Shown: positions 25,420 to 34,406 of the stretch, one piece after another
Layout of the letters: each line of letters begins with the position of its first letter
How positions within the stretch are numbered: the stretch's first letter is position 1
Origin: DATMAM01 sp035559995
Lineage (GTDB): Bacteria; Desulfobacterota; Binatia; UBA9968
Direction of reading: 5' to 3'
Length of the DNA: 64,000 bases
Assembly: GCA_035559995.1 (NCBI GenBank)
Contig: DATMAM010000049.1
Location: forward strand, 1 to 64,000
The notes under the pieces: model-generated
Told to the model about the DNA's origin: nothing
What the model saw: only the letters and a program-made list of their open reading frames with translations
The model's database searches: none
Position numbers and translations under genes: made by a program

Positions 25420-26024
25420 AGGCCGCTGTTTTGTCGATCGCGTTTCTGATCGGAGCCTGTGCGTCGGGGCTGGCGGCGCAGTCAGCCGACAAGGTCGGGA
25501 TCGTCAAGGGAACGATCACAATTAAAGGCAGACCCACTGCGGATGCGGTTGTATCTGTCGAGGGGATTCGCCAGGAGAGCGCGAAGCCAACCAAGCCGAA
25601 GAACGCGATGATGGACCAGCGCGACATGAAGTTCATTCCGCGAGTCTTGCCGGTCGTCGTCGGAACCACAGTGGATTTCCCCAATAACGACAATACCTGG
25701 CATAACGTCTACTCAGCGTCGGAGGCAAAAGAGTTTAACCTCGGGCTCTACCCGCCCAAACACACCCGTAGTGTGAGCTTCGATAAGGCAGGCGTCGTCA
25801 GAATCTTATGCAACGTCCACCCGCAAATGGAAGCTTTCGTTGTGGTAAAAACTCATCCTTTCTTCAGCGCCACGAGCAAGAACGGGAGCTATCAATTGAG
25901 CGATGTTCCGTTGGGCAAGTACGTCTTGGAAGTGTGGCATCCGGATTTCGGTACAAGAAGAATTCCCTTTGAGCTGGTCCGCGAAGGTCAGGTGGCAACC
26001 CTCGACTTGGACTTGAAGAGATGA
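25416..26024 (+). CDS. Exported cupredoxin-like protein, paralogue of the upstream gene
   Basis: A 202-residue exported protein with signal peptide AVLSIAFLIGACASGLAAQ. It aligns along its length with the upstream protein: GTITIKGRPTADAVVSVEG, WHNVYSASEAKEFNLGLYP, ILCNVHPQMEAFVVV, YQLSDVPLGKYVLEVWH. The putative copper ligands H, C, H and M are kept. The ATG overlaps the upstream stop (ATGA), so the two are translated together. It probably arose by tandem duplication. Confidence 0.78.
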   Translation: MKAAVLSIAFLIGACASGLAAQSADKVGIVKGTITIKGRPTADAVVSVEGIRQESAKPTKPKNAMMDQRDMKFIPRVLPVVVGTTVDFPNNDNTWHNVYSASEAKEFNLGLYPPKHTRSVSFDKAGVVRILCNVHPQMEAFVVVKTHPFFSATSKNGSYQLSDVPLGKYVLEVWHPDFGTRRIPFELVREGQVATLDLDLKR

Positions 26025-26241
26025 GCTTTCCTTCGAATCCGAACCGCCGGCCGGCAGAGGCTCAACCGGGGCCTTCCGGCGCGAGCTTTTCGCAGGCTTG
26101 CGATTTCTGGGCGATCTATTTCACAGCGCTGCGAAACTGGGCGCGACTTCGTTGAGCTCGCGTCGCATTTTGCTGGCATCGAGATTGCGAACAGGCAAAC
26201 AGGGATTCGTGCCATGCGTTAACAGAAATGGAAGTCCTGCT

Positions 26242-26457
26242 ATGCGGAGTCAGCCAAACAGCTCGAGGCCGTTGACGGAACAGGAAATCAGAGTCCTTAG
26301 ACTTCTCGCGAAGGGCCAGAGCAATAAGGAGATCGCCGCGACCCTTTGCATCAGCCCCGCCACGGCAAAAAGACATCTCGAAAATATTCTCGAGAAGCTT
26401 TCCTTGAAGAACCGCGTCGCAGCCGCGGTTTATGCGGTGAGACAACGAATAATTTAG
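26242..26457 (+). CDS. Small LuxR-type (GerE) helix-turn-helix protein
   Basis: A 71-residue protein that is almost only a LuxR/GerE DNA-binding domain: LTEQEIRVLRLLAKGQSNKEIAATL, then ISPATAKRHLENILEKL, then RVAAAVYAVRQR. There is no receiver or ligand domain, so its activity must be set by level or by a partner. The ATG at 26242 has a GGAAG site nearby; a longer frame begins at 26098. It sits 367 bases before the decaheme/porin operon and may regulate it, which is inference. Confidence 0.75.
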   Translation: MRSQPNSSRPLTEQEIRVLRLLAKGQSNKEIAATLCISPATAKRHLENILEKLSLKNRVAAAVYAVRQRII

Positions 26458-26824
26458 TTCTCCTTACGACCATGGAACACAGGCGGAGTTGCAACAATGG
26501 GCCGTTTGGCCACTAGACAAGGACCGCGATTGTAAATTATAAACGTAACCGCCTCCTTGTGGAGGCACGCGCGGAAAGCGATTCGCTTTCCGTGCAGTCG
26601 CGCTCGGGCTTACATCTGGTCAGTTTGGCGTCGCTGTACTCCATGGAATTAGACCCAAAGCCGAACTTTACTCCGGCGCGTCGCCCTAGATTCCCACTGT
26701 CATCCCATTCTGTTTTGCCGCACGACGCGAACGCACGCGCAGCTGTTGGAACGCTCGAAGCTACCGACGCCGCGCGCTCGTTCGCCAGCGAATCCTGCCG
26801 TGGACGAACAAAGAGGTTGAAAGC
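26458..26824. other. Leader region of the porin-cytochrome operon
   Basis: A 367-base non-coding stretch between the LuxR-type gene and the decaheme gene. It has an AT-rich patch near 26530 and two adjacent perfect inverted repeats, listed separately at 26551-26592. Frames across it on both strands are not recognisable. It probably contains the promoter of the long rightward operon. Confidence 0.5.
26551..26592. repeat. Two adjacent perfect inverted repeats upstream of the mtrA-like gene
   Basis: First element: GCCTCC-TTGT-GGAGGC (26551-26566). Second: arms CGGAAAGCGA and TCGCTTTCCG around a single T (26572-26592). There is no T-run, so an intrinsic terminator is unlikely. They could be an operator or an RNA structure in the 5' leader of the operon that starts at 26825. 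Confidence 0.6.
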
Positions 26825-27769
26825 ATGAAGCGACCCACCGCGATAACGGCTCTGCTGGTTTTCCACCTTTTTGCGATCGCTGTAGTCCATGCAGCAGAGA
26901 GCGCCGCCCCTGAGAAGCCCGCCGCCTATGTTGGCAACGAGGTTTGCAAAGCCTGTCATGCCCCGCAGTTTGAAAAATTTTCCAAGACCTTGATGGGCAA
27001 AATTTTTCTTTTTAACCCGCGCAACGATCAAGAAAGGCAGGCGTGCGAAAACTGCCACGGTCCGGGAAGCAGTCATGTAGCCGCCGGCGGAGGCAAAGGT
27101 GTCGGCGGAATGATCACCTTCCGCAAAGGCTCGGGAGAATCGGCGGAGGTCCAAAACGCCCCGTGTCTACAGTGCCACGAGCGCGGGGCACAGACGTACT
27201 GGCAGGCAAGCCCGCACGCGATGCGCGGGCTTGCGTGCGTGAACTGCCACACGTTGATGGAAAAAACGACGGACCGCTTTCAATTAGCCAAGACCGATGA
27301 CCGCACGCCATTTTTCAACAAGCGCGCGCAGACCGAGGTCTGCGGGCAGTGCCACCTGCAGCGCAAGGCGCAGCTCATGCGCTCTTCGCACATGCCGCTG
27401 CGCGAAGGCAAAATGACTTGCACGGATTGCCACAACCCCCATGGGACGCCGAACCCCGCCATGCTGCGGCAAACCAGCGTCAATGAGAACTGCTATAGCT
27501 GCCATGCCGAGAGGCGGGGGCCGTTCCTCTGGGAACACCCGCCGGTGCTCGAGAACTGCGCCAACTGCCACGAGCCGCACGGCTCCGTCAATGACAGGTT
27601 GTTGAAGGTTACCGACCCCCGACTGTGCACCCAGTGCCATATCGCGACGCGTCACCCGGGGACTCCGCGCGGGGCCAAGTCGGTTTTCTTCTTCAACCGG
27701 AGCTGCACGAACTGCCATAGCCAGGTCCACGGCTCGAATCACCCGGCGGGATACCGTTTCACCCGCTAG
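26825..27769 (+). CDS. mtrA: Decaheme cytochrome c, MtrA/DmsE/PioA family
   Basis: A 314-residue periplasmic decaheme cytochrome. A signal peptide (ALLVFHLFAIAVVHAAES) is followed by exactly ten CxxCH sites: CKACH, CENCH, CLQCH, CVNCH, CGQCH, CTDCH, CYSCH, CANCH, CTQCH and CTNCH. Two of them are in the CxxCHxPHG form typical of DmsE/MtrA. The next gene, 11 bases on, is an MtrB/PioB-type barrel, the standard partner that holds MtrA across the outer membrane. The pair moves electrons between periplasm and cell exterior in Fe(III) reducers or Fe(II) oxidisers. Confidence 0.92.
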   Translation: MKRPTAITALLVFHLFAIAVVHAAESAAPEKPAAYVGNEVCKACHAPQFEKFSKTLMGKIFLFNPRNDQERQACENCHGPGSSHVAAGGGKGVGGMITFRKGSGESAEVQNAPCLQCHERGAQTYWQASPHAMRGLACVNCHTLMEKTTDRFQLAKTDDRTPFFNKRAQTEVCGQCHLQRKAQLMRSSHMPLREGKMTCTDCHNPHGTPNPAMLRQTSVNENCYSCHAERRGPFLWEHPPVLENCANCHEPHGSVNDRLLKVTDPRLCTQCHIATRHPGTPRGAKSVFFFNRSCTNCHSQVHGSNHPAGYRFTR

Positions 27770-27780
27770 AGGGCTGGTTT

Positions 27781-30039
27781 ATGAGGACAAGAAAAATAGC
27801 GATTGGGACAGTGGCCTTGGCGTTTTTTTGTTCTTCTCTCATGCCGGCTTGGGCTCAGGTCGAGTTCGGCGATTTTATCGCCAGCGGCTCCGCTGAGGTG
27901 AGCGGACTGCCCCGGAAGAAAAACGGCGATGATTCAAAATTTGAGGAGTATCGGGATATCCCCGAGAGCGTCATTGTCCCCGAGTTGCAGTTTATGATCG
28001 GAGCAAAAAAGGAGGATTTTTATCTGGAGTTCGACTCCTCCAAGCTCGGCCGCGATGACCAGAATTATAAGTTGCGCTTCGGTCGCTACGGGCTGCTCGA
28101 CGTGGAATTCGAATGGGATCAAATCCCGCACTTTTTCAGCGACGGCACAGCGCGCACGCCGTACTCGCACAACGGCAATGGCAGATACACCCTGGCGACG
28201 AAGCCGGACACGACGGCGGGAGCCGCCGTAAACGCCTGGGTGACTGACAACGCAAGCCCGCTCAAACTGAAGCTCTTCAACGGCATCGGCCGGCTGAGAG
28301 TTCGGTACACCCCCACCCCTGGCTGGAATTTTACGGCCGGCTACTCTTCGTGGAACGCTTCAGGAAAGAGAGCTTTTGGCGCGATCAATGGACCCAGCCC
28401 GGGCAGCTACAATATTAGCGAACTTCCCGAGCCCATCGATTACCAGACTCACAACATCGAACTGGGAGGAGAGTACGCGGGTAAAGGCTGGTCGGTCGGG
28501 CTCAAATACAACGGGTCTCTTTTCCATAACAACGTGAATGCCTTGGTCTGGGACAACCCGATCAATCTCACGAATGAAGTTGGCGGAGTCGTTACGGGTC
28601 CCTGCACCTCCACAGCCGCCTACGTGACCAACGGCACCGGCGGTCCGTGTCAGGGTCGGATCGACCTCTACCCGAGCAACCAGGCGCACACGTTTGTTCT
28701 CTCGGGAGCGGCGACGCTGCCGTTGAAGACGCGTTTTGTGGGAACGGCGTCGTACGGGTGGAGACTGCAAAACGATCATTTTCTGCCTTTTACGATCAAC
28801 AGCGCGGTTGCGCAGCCGGCGCTTCCGCGAAAGGACCTCGACGGCGACGTACGCCCTCTTATGGTCAACGCGACGTTAACGAACAGCTTGATTCCGGGCG
28901 TGGATCTAAAAGCTTATTACCGGTTTTTTGATTTTGATAACCGCAGCAAGCGGGTTCGGTTCGAAGACGGCATTATCGTTAACGATCAAGGCACGGCAAC
29001 CCGGCTAGGTTTGAGTTCCTTCCCCTATTCCTATTCCAAACAGAATGTTGGCTTCGACGCTGGCTACCGGTTTAACCGCTGGCTGACGGCCAAGTTCGGG
29101 TATGTCTGGGAAAGAATGCATCGCGAGCGCCGCGAGGTGCTCGACTCCGACGAGCACATCTTCGGTCCGGCGATCGATTTAACGCCGACGGATTGGCTGC
29201 TGGTGCGCATGAGCTACAAGCGGTTCCTGCGCGACGCGCATGATTACGACGCGGGACGAAATGTCGTCGTGTACGCTTTCGAGGCGCCCGAGGATCTCCG
29301 GGAGGAGTTTCTCGAGGCATTAAGAAAATTCGACGAGGCCGCGCGCAAAAAAGACAAGTACAGCTTGTTCGCTCAGGTCACACCGCGGCAAAATCTCACG
29401 ATCTACGGCGGCTTTGACTTCAACCTCGACCGCTTTCCCAATTCGGAGATCGGCGTCCAAAACGACGTCAACTATAGCCCCTCGATAGGGTTCGCGTACG
29501 CGCCATTGGAGTGGCTCACGGTTTTTGCCGATTACAACTGGGAGCGCTTTGACTGGAAGATGAGAGCGATGGAGAGAACCAGCACGGCGCAAACGCCCGA
29601 GGCCAATCCAGACAGACTCTGGCGCAGCCGCGGGCGGGATCAGATCCATACCGTGAGCTTCGGCACGGATTGGCGGCTCATCGAGGACCTTCTCGGGCTT
29701 CGGGTCCAGTACACTTATTCCGGCGGCAACAGTCTGGTCAGGGCCAGCGGCAGCACCTGCGCGGGTTGCACGAGGGCGTCGGACTACCCTGCGGTAACGA
29801 ATCGTTGGCAGGAACTCCTCGTTCGCTTGGAATATCAGTTCCACAAGAACCTGGCGCTAAGATTCGGTTACTTCTACAGCCGCTTCACGGGCAAAGATTT
29901 CGGAGTCGATATCATGAAACCGTGGATGGGCGACGTCGATACCGGCGCGAACGTGCAACGGTCGATTTTCCTTGGGGATCAGATCAAAAGGCCTTATGAA
30001 GCGCACATCGGCTTCCTCGGCTTGAGATTCAAATTTTAG
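27781..30039 (+). CDS. mtrB: MtrB/PioB-family outer-membrane beta-barrel
   Basis: A 752-residue outer-membrane protein with signal peptide KIAIGTVALAFFCSSLMPAWA. A long series of alternating amphipathic strands with YxxF- and WxxY-type girdles follows, and the chain ends in an aromatic residue (GLRFKF), as barrels do. The family is recognised by the N-terminal start of the mature protein (FGDFIASGSAEVSGLP), by the length and by the decaheme partner upstream. It insulates the decaheme wire in the membrane. The next gene's ribosome-binding site overlaps its stop codon. Confidence 0.88.
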   Translation: MRTRKIAIGTVALAFFCSSLMPAWAQVEFGDFIASGSAEVSGLPRKKNGDDSKFEEYRDIPESVIVPELQFMIGAKKEDFYLEFDSSKLGRDDQNYKLRFGRYGLLDVEFEWDQIPHFFSDGTARTPYSHNGNGRYTLATKPDTTAGAAVNAWVTDNASPLKLKLFNGIGRLRVRYTPTPGWNFTAGYSSWNASGKRAFGAINGPSPGSYNISELPEPIDYQTHNIELGGEYAGKGWSVGLKYNGSLFHNNVNALVWDNPINLTNEVGGVVTGPCTSTAAYVTNGTGGPCQGRIDLYPSNQAHTFVLSGAATLPLKTRFVGTASYGWRLQNDHFLPFTINSAVAQPALPRKDLDGDVRPLMVNATLTNSLIPGVDLKAYYRFFDFDNRSKRVRFEDGIIVNDQGTATRLGLSSFPYSYSKQNVGFDAGYRFNRWLTAKFGYVWERMHRERREVLDSDEHIFGPAIDLTPTDWLLVRMSYKRFLRDAHDYDAGRNVVVYAFEAPEDLREEFLEALRKFDEAARKKDKYSLFAQVTPRQNLTIYGGFDFNLDRFPNSEIGVQNDVNYSPSIGFAYAPLEWLTVFADYNWERFDWKMRAMERTSTAQTPEANPDRLWRSRGRDQIHTVSFGTDWRLIEDLLGLRVQYTYSGGNSLVRASGSTCAGCTRASDYPAVTNRWQELLVRLEYQFHKNLALRFGYFYSRFTGKDFGVDIMKPWMGDVDTGANVQRSIFLGDQIKRPYEAHIGFLGLRFKF

Positions 30040-30053
30040 GAGGAGCAGCGGTT

Positions 30054-30380
30054 GTGATCAAAAACGCATTGGTAGCGGGCGGGCTATTCCTTTGGATGAC
30101 GTTGCCTGTTTTTGCCGGTGAAGGGCAGGACGGCAAAGCGATCTACCAGAAGCTTTGCGCCTCGTGCCACGGCGCCGACGGCAAGGGCAATCCGGCGATG
30201 GCGAAGGCGTTCGGAGAAAAGGCCCTGAACATCGCGACGAAGGAGACGGCGCAGAAAGGCGACGACGAGCTCCTCAAGGTGATCACTCAGGGCAGAGGAA
30301 AGATGCCGGCATCGGGAAAAGGCCTGTCCAAGCAGGAGCAGAAGCAAGTTCTGGAACACATGAGATCGTTCGCCAAATAG
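30054..30380 (+). CDS. Small monoheme cytochrome c
   Basis: A 108-residue periplasmic class I cytochrome c. Signal peptide NALVAGGLFLWMTLPVFA, heme site CASCHGADGKGNPAM, and GRGKMPASGKGLS providing the axial Met. The GTG start at 30054 has an AGGAGGAG site overlapping the mtrB stop. It is about 60 percent identical by eye to the cytochrome at 36927-37262. A shuttle between the periplasmic multihemes and the conduit is likely. Confidence 0.87.
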   Translation: MIKNALVAGGLFLWMTLPVFAGEGQDGKAIYQKLCASCHGADGKGNPAMAKAFGEKALNIATKETAQKGDDELLKVITQGRGKMPASGKGLSKQEQKQVLEHMRSFAK

Positions 30381-30503
30381 TGCTCTTCCGGTCCCTATCT
30401 CGTTCCTGAACGTTTAAAATGCAGCGGCTGACTGAAACAAAGATGCACGGACAAAAAGCGGAAAATCATTTTCCCGCGATGTTCTTTCCCGGGGAGGATC
30501 GCG

Positions 30504-31850
30504 ATGAAACGATTGATGGTGCTTGTTGCTGGTCTTGTGGCCAGTGCGGTCCTCGCTACGTGCGCTGTGGTTTCCCTCTCCCAAGCCCCTCGTGAAGTCG
30601 CTTTCACGGGCGACTGGGAAGCAATCCCGGCGAGGACGATCACTCTCTTTTATCCGGCCCAAAGCTCATGGCAGTTTCTGACAAGTCCAGCGCATCCGGG
30701 GGCCGAGCCCCTCAAAGGAGGCATGGACTGCGCTACTTGCCACAATCCGCTGGGTGGAGCTCAGAAGTTAGGACCCAGTCTGGTCAAGCATGCCAAACTG
30801 GAGCCCGATCCGATCCCTGGTAAACGCCCCACCGTCCATCTTGCTGTCAAGGCGGCGTTTGACGACGAGTATATCTACTTTCGCTTTCAGTGGGACGCCA
30901 AAGAGCCGGGTGTAACGCACACCCTCTGGCGGTATGACGGTAAGACTTGGAGCTATTGGGGCGGGCCCAAGCCCGATGCGCTCAAGAAAAAAATCCCCCC
31001 CAGCTACGAGGACCGGCTTGCAATCCTGATTGGTGAGCGGGATGCGGTCCCAGCTTATGACGGGGCCAAGGTTACATTCTCCCAGGCCGGCTGTTTCATC
31101 ACTTGCCACAACAGCATGCGCGCGATGCCGAGAGAGCCGTCCGCAGGGGCGTTGAATGCACATCCTTTCTGGGGTGAAAAGGGCCGCAGAGTCGGCGACA
31201 TTCGGAAATACCTCCTCCTCACCCGAACAGGCTCGGATGATGCGGGCGCTTGGGACAAGGTGAAGAGTCCGGCGGAGTTGGAGACGTTAAAGAAAGCCGG
31301 GAAGTTTCTCGATCTCTGGCAATGGCGCGCGGCCCGCTCCAATCCGCTGGGATTTGCGGGAGACGATTATGTTTTAGAGTATCGTTTGGGCGACGCCGGG
31401 AAAAGTGTCTTTACGACTCCCGCCAAGCCGGCATGGATGTACGACGCGAGCAAGACGGGGTTTTCCGCCATCCCGGAAGCGGATCTTCCAAAAATGCTCG
31501 ATAAGTTTCCGCTCGTCATCGGGCGCAACGCCGTCGCGCTGGATCCGAAGACTAGCTTCAAGACGGGGGACATCTTGCCGCAGCCGGTCTTGCAAGAGCC
31601 TTCAGGAAGCGCTGCTGACATTCAGGCGAATGGTGTCTGGAGAAACGGCCGGTGGACGGTGGACCTCAAGCGCCGGCTCAACACCGGCAATCCGGACGAC
31701 CGCGTGCTTGAGCGCGGGAAGGTTTACGACATCGGTCTGGCGCTCTTCGAAGATAAGGTCTCCAACCGCCGTCATCATGTCTCCCTGCCCCCCATCACAC
31801 TGGGTTTGGGAGTCGACGCCGATATCAAAGCCGAGCGGGTAAAAAAGTAG
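30504..31850 (+). CDS. Heme-b/c cytochrome with ethylbenzene-dehydrogenase-gamma-like domain
   Basis: A 448-residue exported protein with signal peptide MVLVAGLVASAVLATCA. It has a CATCH heme c site near residue 77 and an atypical CFITCH (CX3CH) site near 200. The beta-sandwich elements VHLAVKAAFDDEYIYFRFQWD and GRWTVDLKRRLNT are typical of the heme-b-binding EB_dh domain seen in DMSO-reductase-family gamma subunits. No molybdenum catalytic subunit is nearby, so it probably acts as a periplasmic electron carrier. A GGGGAGG site precedes the ATG. Confidence 0.75.
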   Translation: MKRLMVLVAGLVASAVLATCAVVSLSQAPREVAFTGDWEAIPARTITLFYPAQSSWQFLTSPAHPGAEPLKGGMDCATCHNPLGGAQKLGPSLVKHAKLEPDPIPGKRPTVHLAVKAAFDDEYIYFRFQWDAKEPGVTHTLWRYDGKTWSYWGGPKPDALKKKIPPSYEDRLAILIGERDAVPAYDGAKVTFSQAGCFITCHNSMRAMPREPSAGALNAHPFWGEKGRRVGDIRKYLLLTRTGSDDAGAWDKVKSPAELETLKKAGKFLDLWQWRAARSNPLGFAGDDYVLEYRLGDAGKSVFTTPAKPAWMYDASKTGFSAIPEADLPKMLDKFPLVIGRNAVALDPKTSFKTGDILPQPVLQEPSGSAADIQANGVWRNGRWTVDLKRRLNTGNPDDRVLERGKVYDIGLALFEDKVSNRRHHVSLPPITLGLGVDADIKAERVKK

Positions 31851-31946
31851 CTTCACCGCGCGGGCTCTCGAGTTTCTCCATGGCGCGGGGGCAAACGTTT
31901 GCTGTTTTCTTTGGCCGGGGGGAGATGCAGGTTTCTGTTTTCTCGC

Positions 31947-33119
31947 ATGGATAAGCCGGCTCCTCTGCTCGTGTTTCTCTTGTGCGTTGCATCGAATCTT
32001 GGCGCGGCCTCGCGTCTTGCCGCGCAAGATCCGCTCGCTGGCTCGCAGGTATTTGGAAGCCGGGGATGCGCCAAGTGTCACGCGGTGGGTGGCGTGGGTG
32101 GAAAGGTCGGGCCTGACCTCAAAACCGTTTCAAGACCCCGCTCATTCTATGATCTCGCCGCCGCCATGTGGAATCACCTTCCGAAGATGGCGGATCAGGT
32201 ACGCAGGCTGCGGGTTCAGCGCCCGCGCCTTGACGCGCGCGAGGCCGAGGACCTGATCGCCTTTCTCGCTACGCTGGATTATTTCGATCCCCCGGGTGAT
32301 TCCCAAAAGGGTAAACGGCTTTTTTCCGCCAAGCGCTGTGTCGTGTGCCATCAGGCCGGCGGCGTAGGCGGCGTGGTCGGTCCGAACCTGGATCGTGTCG
32401 CGCAAGCGAGCTCTCCGATAGCGATTGCCGCCGCCATGTGGAACCACGGTCCGGCGATGGCAGAGGCGATGCGCGCCAAGGGGATCGAGAGGCCGACTTT
32501 CAGCGCCACGGAGCTGCGCGATCTTATCACTTTTTTGAAATCGCACGCGCAACAAAGGCGCGAAGAGCCGATCTACGTCCTGCCCGGCCGCGCGGAGGAA
32601 GGACGGCGACTCTTTGTTGAGCGACGCTGCGCTGAGTGCCACGGCGCCAAAGGAGAAGGCGGCCGCGTACGAGTGCCTCTGTACAGTCGTAACGCGCCCC
32701 AGAGTCTCTTTCAGTTCGCGGCCGCGCTTTGGAACAAGGCGCCGGCGATGCTGAACGCCATGCGTGAAGCAGGGGTGAAAGCGCCGCAATTGAATGCCGA
32801 AGAGATGGCCAACATTGTCGCCTACCTCTATTCGGTCAACTACTTTGCCCAAGCAGGGAACGCGGCTGGAGGCAAAGAGTTGATGGCGACCAAAGGCTGC
32901 GTCGGCTGTCACAACTTACCGGCCGAGACGCGTCCGGGGCTGATCATGATCAAACGGCTGGATCGGCCGGCCGGCTTTATCTCCGGCCTCTGGAACCACC
33001 TGGCGCTCTTGGAAACGCCGGAGCAACGGCGAAAAGTCGAGTGGCCCCAACTGACGCCGCAACAAGTTGCCGACATCGTCGCTTTTCTGTCGGACGGGCG
33101 CAAAGCCGTGGGTCAATAG
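31947..33119 (+). CDS. Tetraheme cytochrome c made of four repeated monoheme domains
   Basis: A 390-residue exported protein with signal peptide LLVFLLCVASNLGAA. Four successive cytochrome c domains of about 90-100 residues each carry one heme site: CAKCH, CVVCH, CAECH and CVGCH. The first three domains share an AAAMWNH/AAALWNK-type helix, as in sulfide- and iron-linked diheme cytochromes, so the protein grew by internal duplication. The start at 31947 is chosen from the signal peptide. The next gene starts two bases after its stop. Confidence 0.8.
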   Translation: MDKPAPLLVFLLCVASNLGAASRLAAQDPLAGSQVFGSRGCAKCHAVGGVGGKVGPDLKTVSRPRSFYDLAAAMWNHLPKMADQVRRLRVQRPRLDAREAEDLIAFLATLDYFDPPGDSQKGKRLFSAKRCVVCHQAGGVGGVVGPNLDRVAQASSPIAIAAAMWNHGPAMAEAMRAKGIERPTFSATELRDLITFLKSHAQQRREEPIYVLPGRAEEGRRLFVERRCAECHGAKGEGGRVRVPLYSRNAPQSLFQFAAALWNKAPAMLNAMREAGVKAPQLNAEEMANIVAYLYSVNYFAQAGNAAGGKELMATKGCVGCHNLPAETRPGLIMIKRLDRPAGFISGLWNHLALLETPEQRRKVEWPQLTPQQVADIVAFLSDGRKAVGQ

Positions 33120-33121
33120 AG

Positions 33122-34384
33122 ATGGCGTCCGCGACGGTAGGGGGTCTGATTCTGCTTTTGCTCATGGGTTGGACTTTGCAAGCCGGTGCGCAGGAAGCGG
33201 GGGGAAGCTGTGTTGCGTGTCACAAAAATTTCGGCGAGGACCGTCTCGGAAAACCCGTGCAGGAATTCTCGTCCGATATCCATTTCGCGCGCGGGTTCGG
33301 TTGTATTTCCTGCCATGGAGGCGATGCGCAAGATCCCGGTATGACGGCGATGGATCCCGCGAAGGGCTACATCGGCAAGCCCAAGGGCGAGCAAATCGTT
33401 CGAGTCTGCGGCCGGTGCCATGCGGACGCGCGCTTCATGAGGCAGTACAATCCAAGCTTGAGGGTAGACCAAGTCACCGAATACTACACCTCCGTGCACG
33501 GCCAACGTCTTAAGGAACGAGCGGATTCCAAGGTGGCGACGTGCGCGAGCTGCCATGCAGCGCACTCGATCAGGCCCCCGTCCGACCCGCGGTCAACGGT
33601 TCATCCGCTTCGCGTCGCCGAAACATGCGGCGGCTGCCACGCCAATGCCGACTATATGGCGCCGTACAAGATCCCCACCGATCAATTGTCCAAGTACAGA
33701 AAGAGCGTTCATTGGCGGCTCCTTTCCGCCAAGGGAGATCTCTCCGCGCCCACGTGCAACGACTGTCATGGAAATCACGGCGCCGCGCCACCGGGAATTT
33801 CCTGGGTGGGAAACGTGTGTGGGCAATGTCACGCGCAAAACGCCGATCTTTTTAACACGAGCTTTCACGCCAAAGTGTTTGTCCAATTGGGAATTCCGGG
33901 CTGCGCCACCTGTCATGGCAATCACGACGTGTCGGAGACGCGCGACGATATGCTGGGTCTGGGCGACGGAGCCGTATGCGCGGGTTGTCATTCCAACGAC
34001 GACAAGGGCGGGCAGACTGCTGCCGCGATGCGACAGCTTATCGATTCCTTGAGAGGCGAATATGAGAAGACCGCCGAGATCCTGAGAAGGGCCGAGCACG
34101 CGGGAATGCCGGTGAACCAAGCGCTATTCGACCTGAACGAGGCCAAAACCGCGCTGGTCAAGGCGCGCGCCGCAATCCATGCCTTTAGCGTCGATGCCGT
34201 AAAAAAGGAAGTCGCGCCCGGCCTGGCTGTTGCTCAAAAGGCCTATGCCAGAGGAATCCGCGCGTTGGAGGAACTTCAGTTTCGCCGCAGAGGATTGGCC
34301 GTGTCTGTCGCGATCATCCTGGCGGTGATTGCCGGGATCGTGCTCAAAATTCGGCAGATCGAGCGTAGGGGCAGAAGCCCGTAG
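33122..34384 (+). CDS. Nonaheme cytochrome c with C-terminal membrane anchor
   Basis: A 420-residue protein with signal peptide TVGGLILLLLMGWTLQAGAQ. Nine CxxCH motifs follow: CVACH, CISCH, CGRCH, CASCH, CGGCH, CNDCH, CGQCH, CATCH and CAGCH. A long helical segment without hemes (about 300-390) and one transmembrane helix (VSVAIILAVIAGIVLKI) with a positive tail close the chain. It directly precedes the Rieske and cytochrome b genes. By position it could replace cytochrome c1, as multiheme proteins do in Geobacter Cbc complexes. That role is inference. Confidence 0.85.
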   Translation: MASATVGGLILLLLMGWTLQAGAQEAGGSCVACHKNFGEDRLGKPVQEFSSDIHFARGFGCISCHGGDAQDPGMTAMDPAKGYIGKPKGEQIVRVCGRCHADARFMRQYNPSLRVDQVTEYYTSVHGQRLKERADSKVATCASCHAAHSIRPPSDPRSTVHPLRVAETCGGCHANADYMAPYKIPTDQLSKYRKSVHWRLLSAKGDLSAPTCNDCHGNHGAAPPGISWVGNVCGQCHAQNADLFNTSFHAKVFVQLGIPGCATCHGNHDVSETRDDMLGLGDGAVCAGCHSNDDKGGQTAAAMRQLIDSLRGEYEKTAEILRRAEHAGMPVNQALFDLNEAKTALVKARAAIHAFSVDAVKKEVAPGLAVAQKAYARGIRALEELQFRRRGLAVSVAIILAVIAGIVLKIRQIERRGRSP

Positions 34385-34406
34385 CCGTCGTTGCCGGAGA
34401 GTCGTT

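Noticed and set aside
26021..26155. 44-codon frame whose ATG overlaps the stop of the second cupredoxin gene
   Set aside because: Composition is unlike its neighbours and no family is recognised; the overlap may be chance.
30460..30474. Palindrome GGAAAAT-C-ATTTTCC before the EB_dh-like gene, similar to the RpiR sites
   Set aside because: The flanking TTGACA, TTTTCA and TAGCC elements and the spacing of the two real copies are absent.
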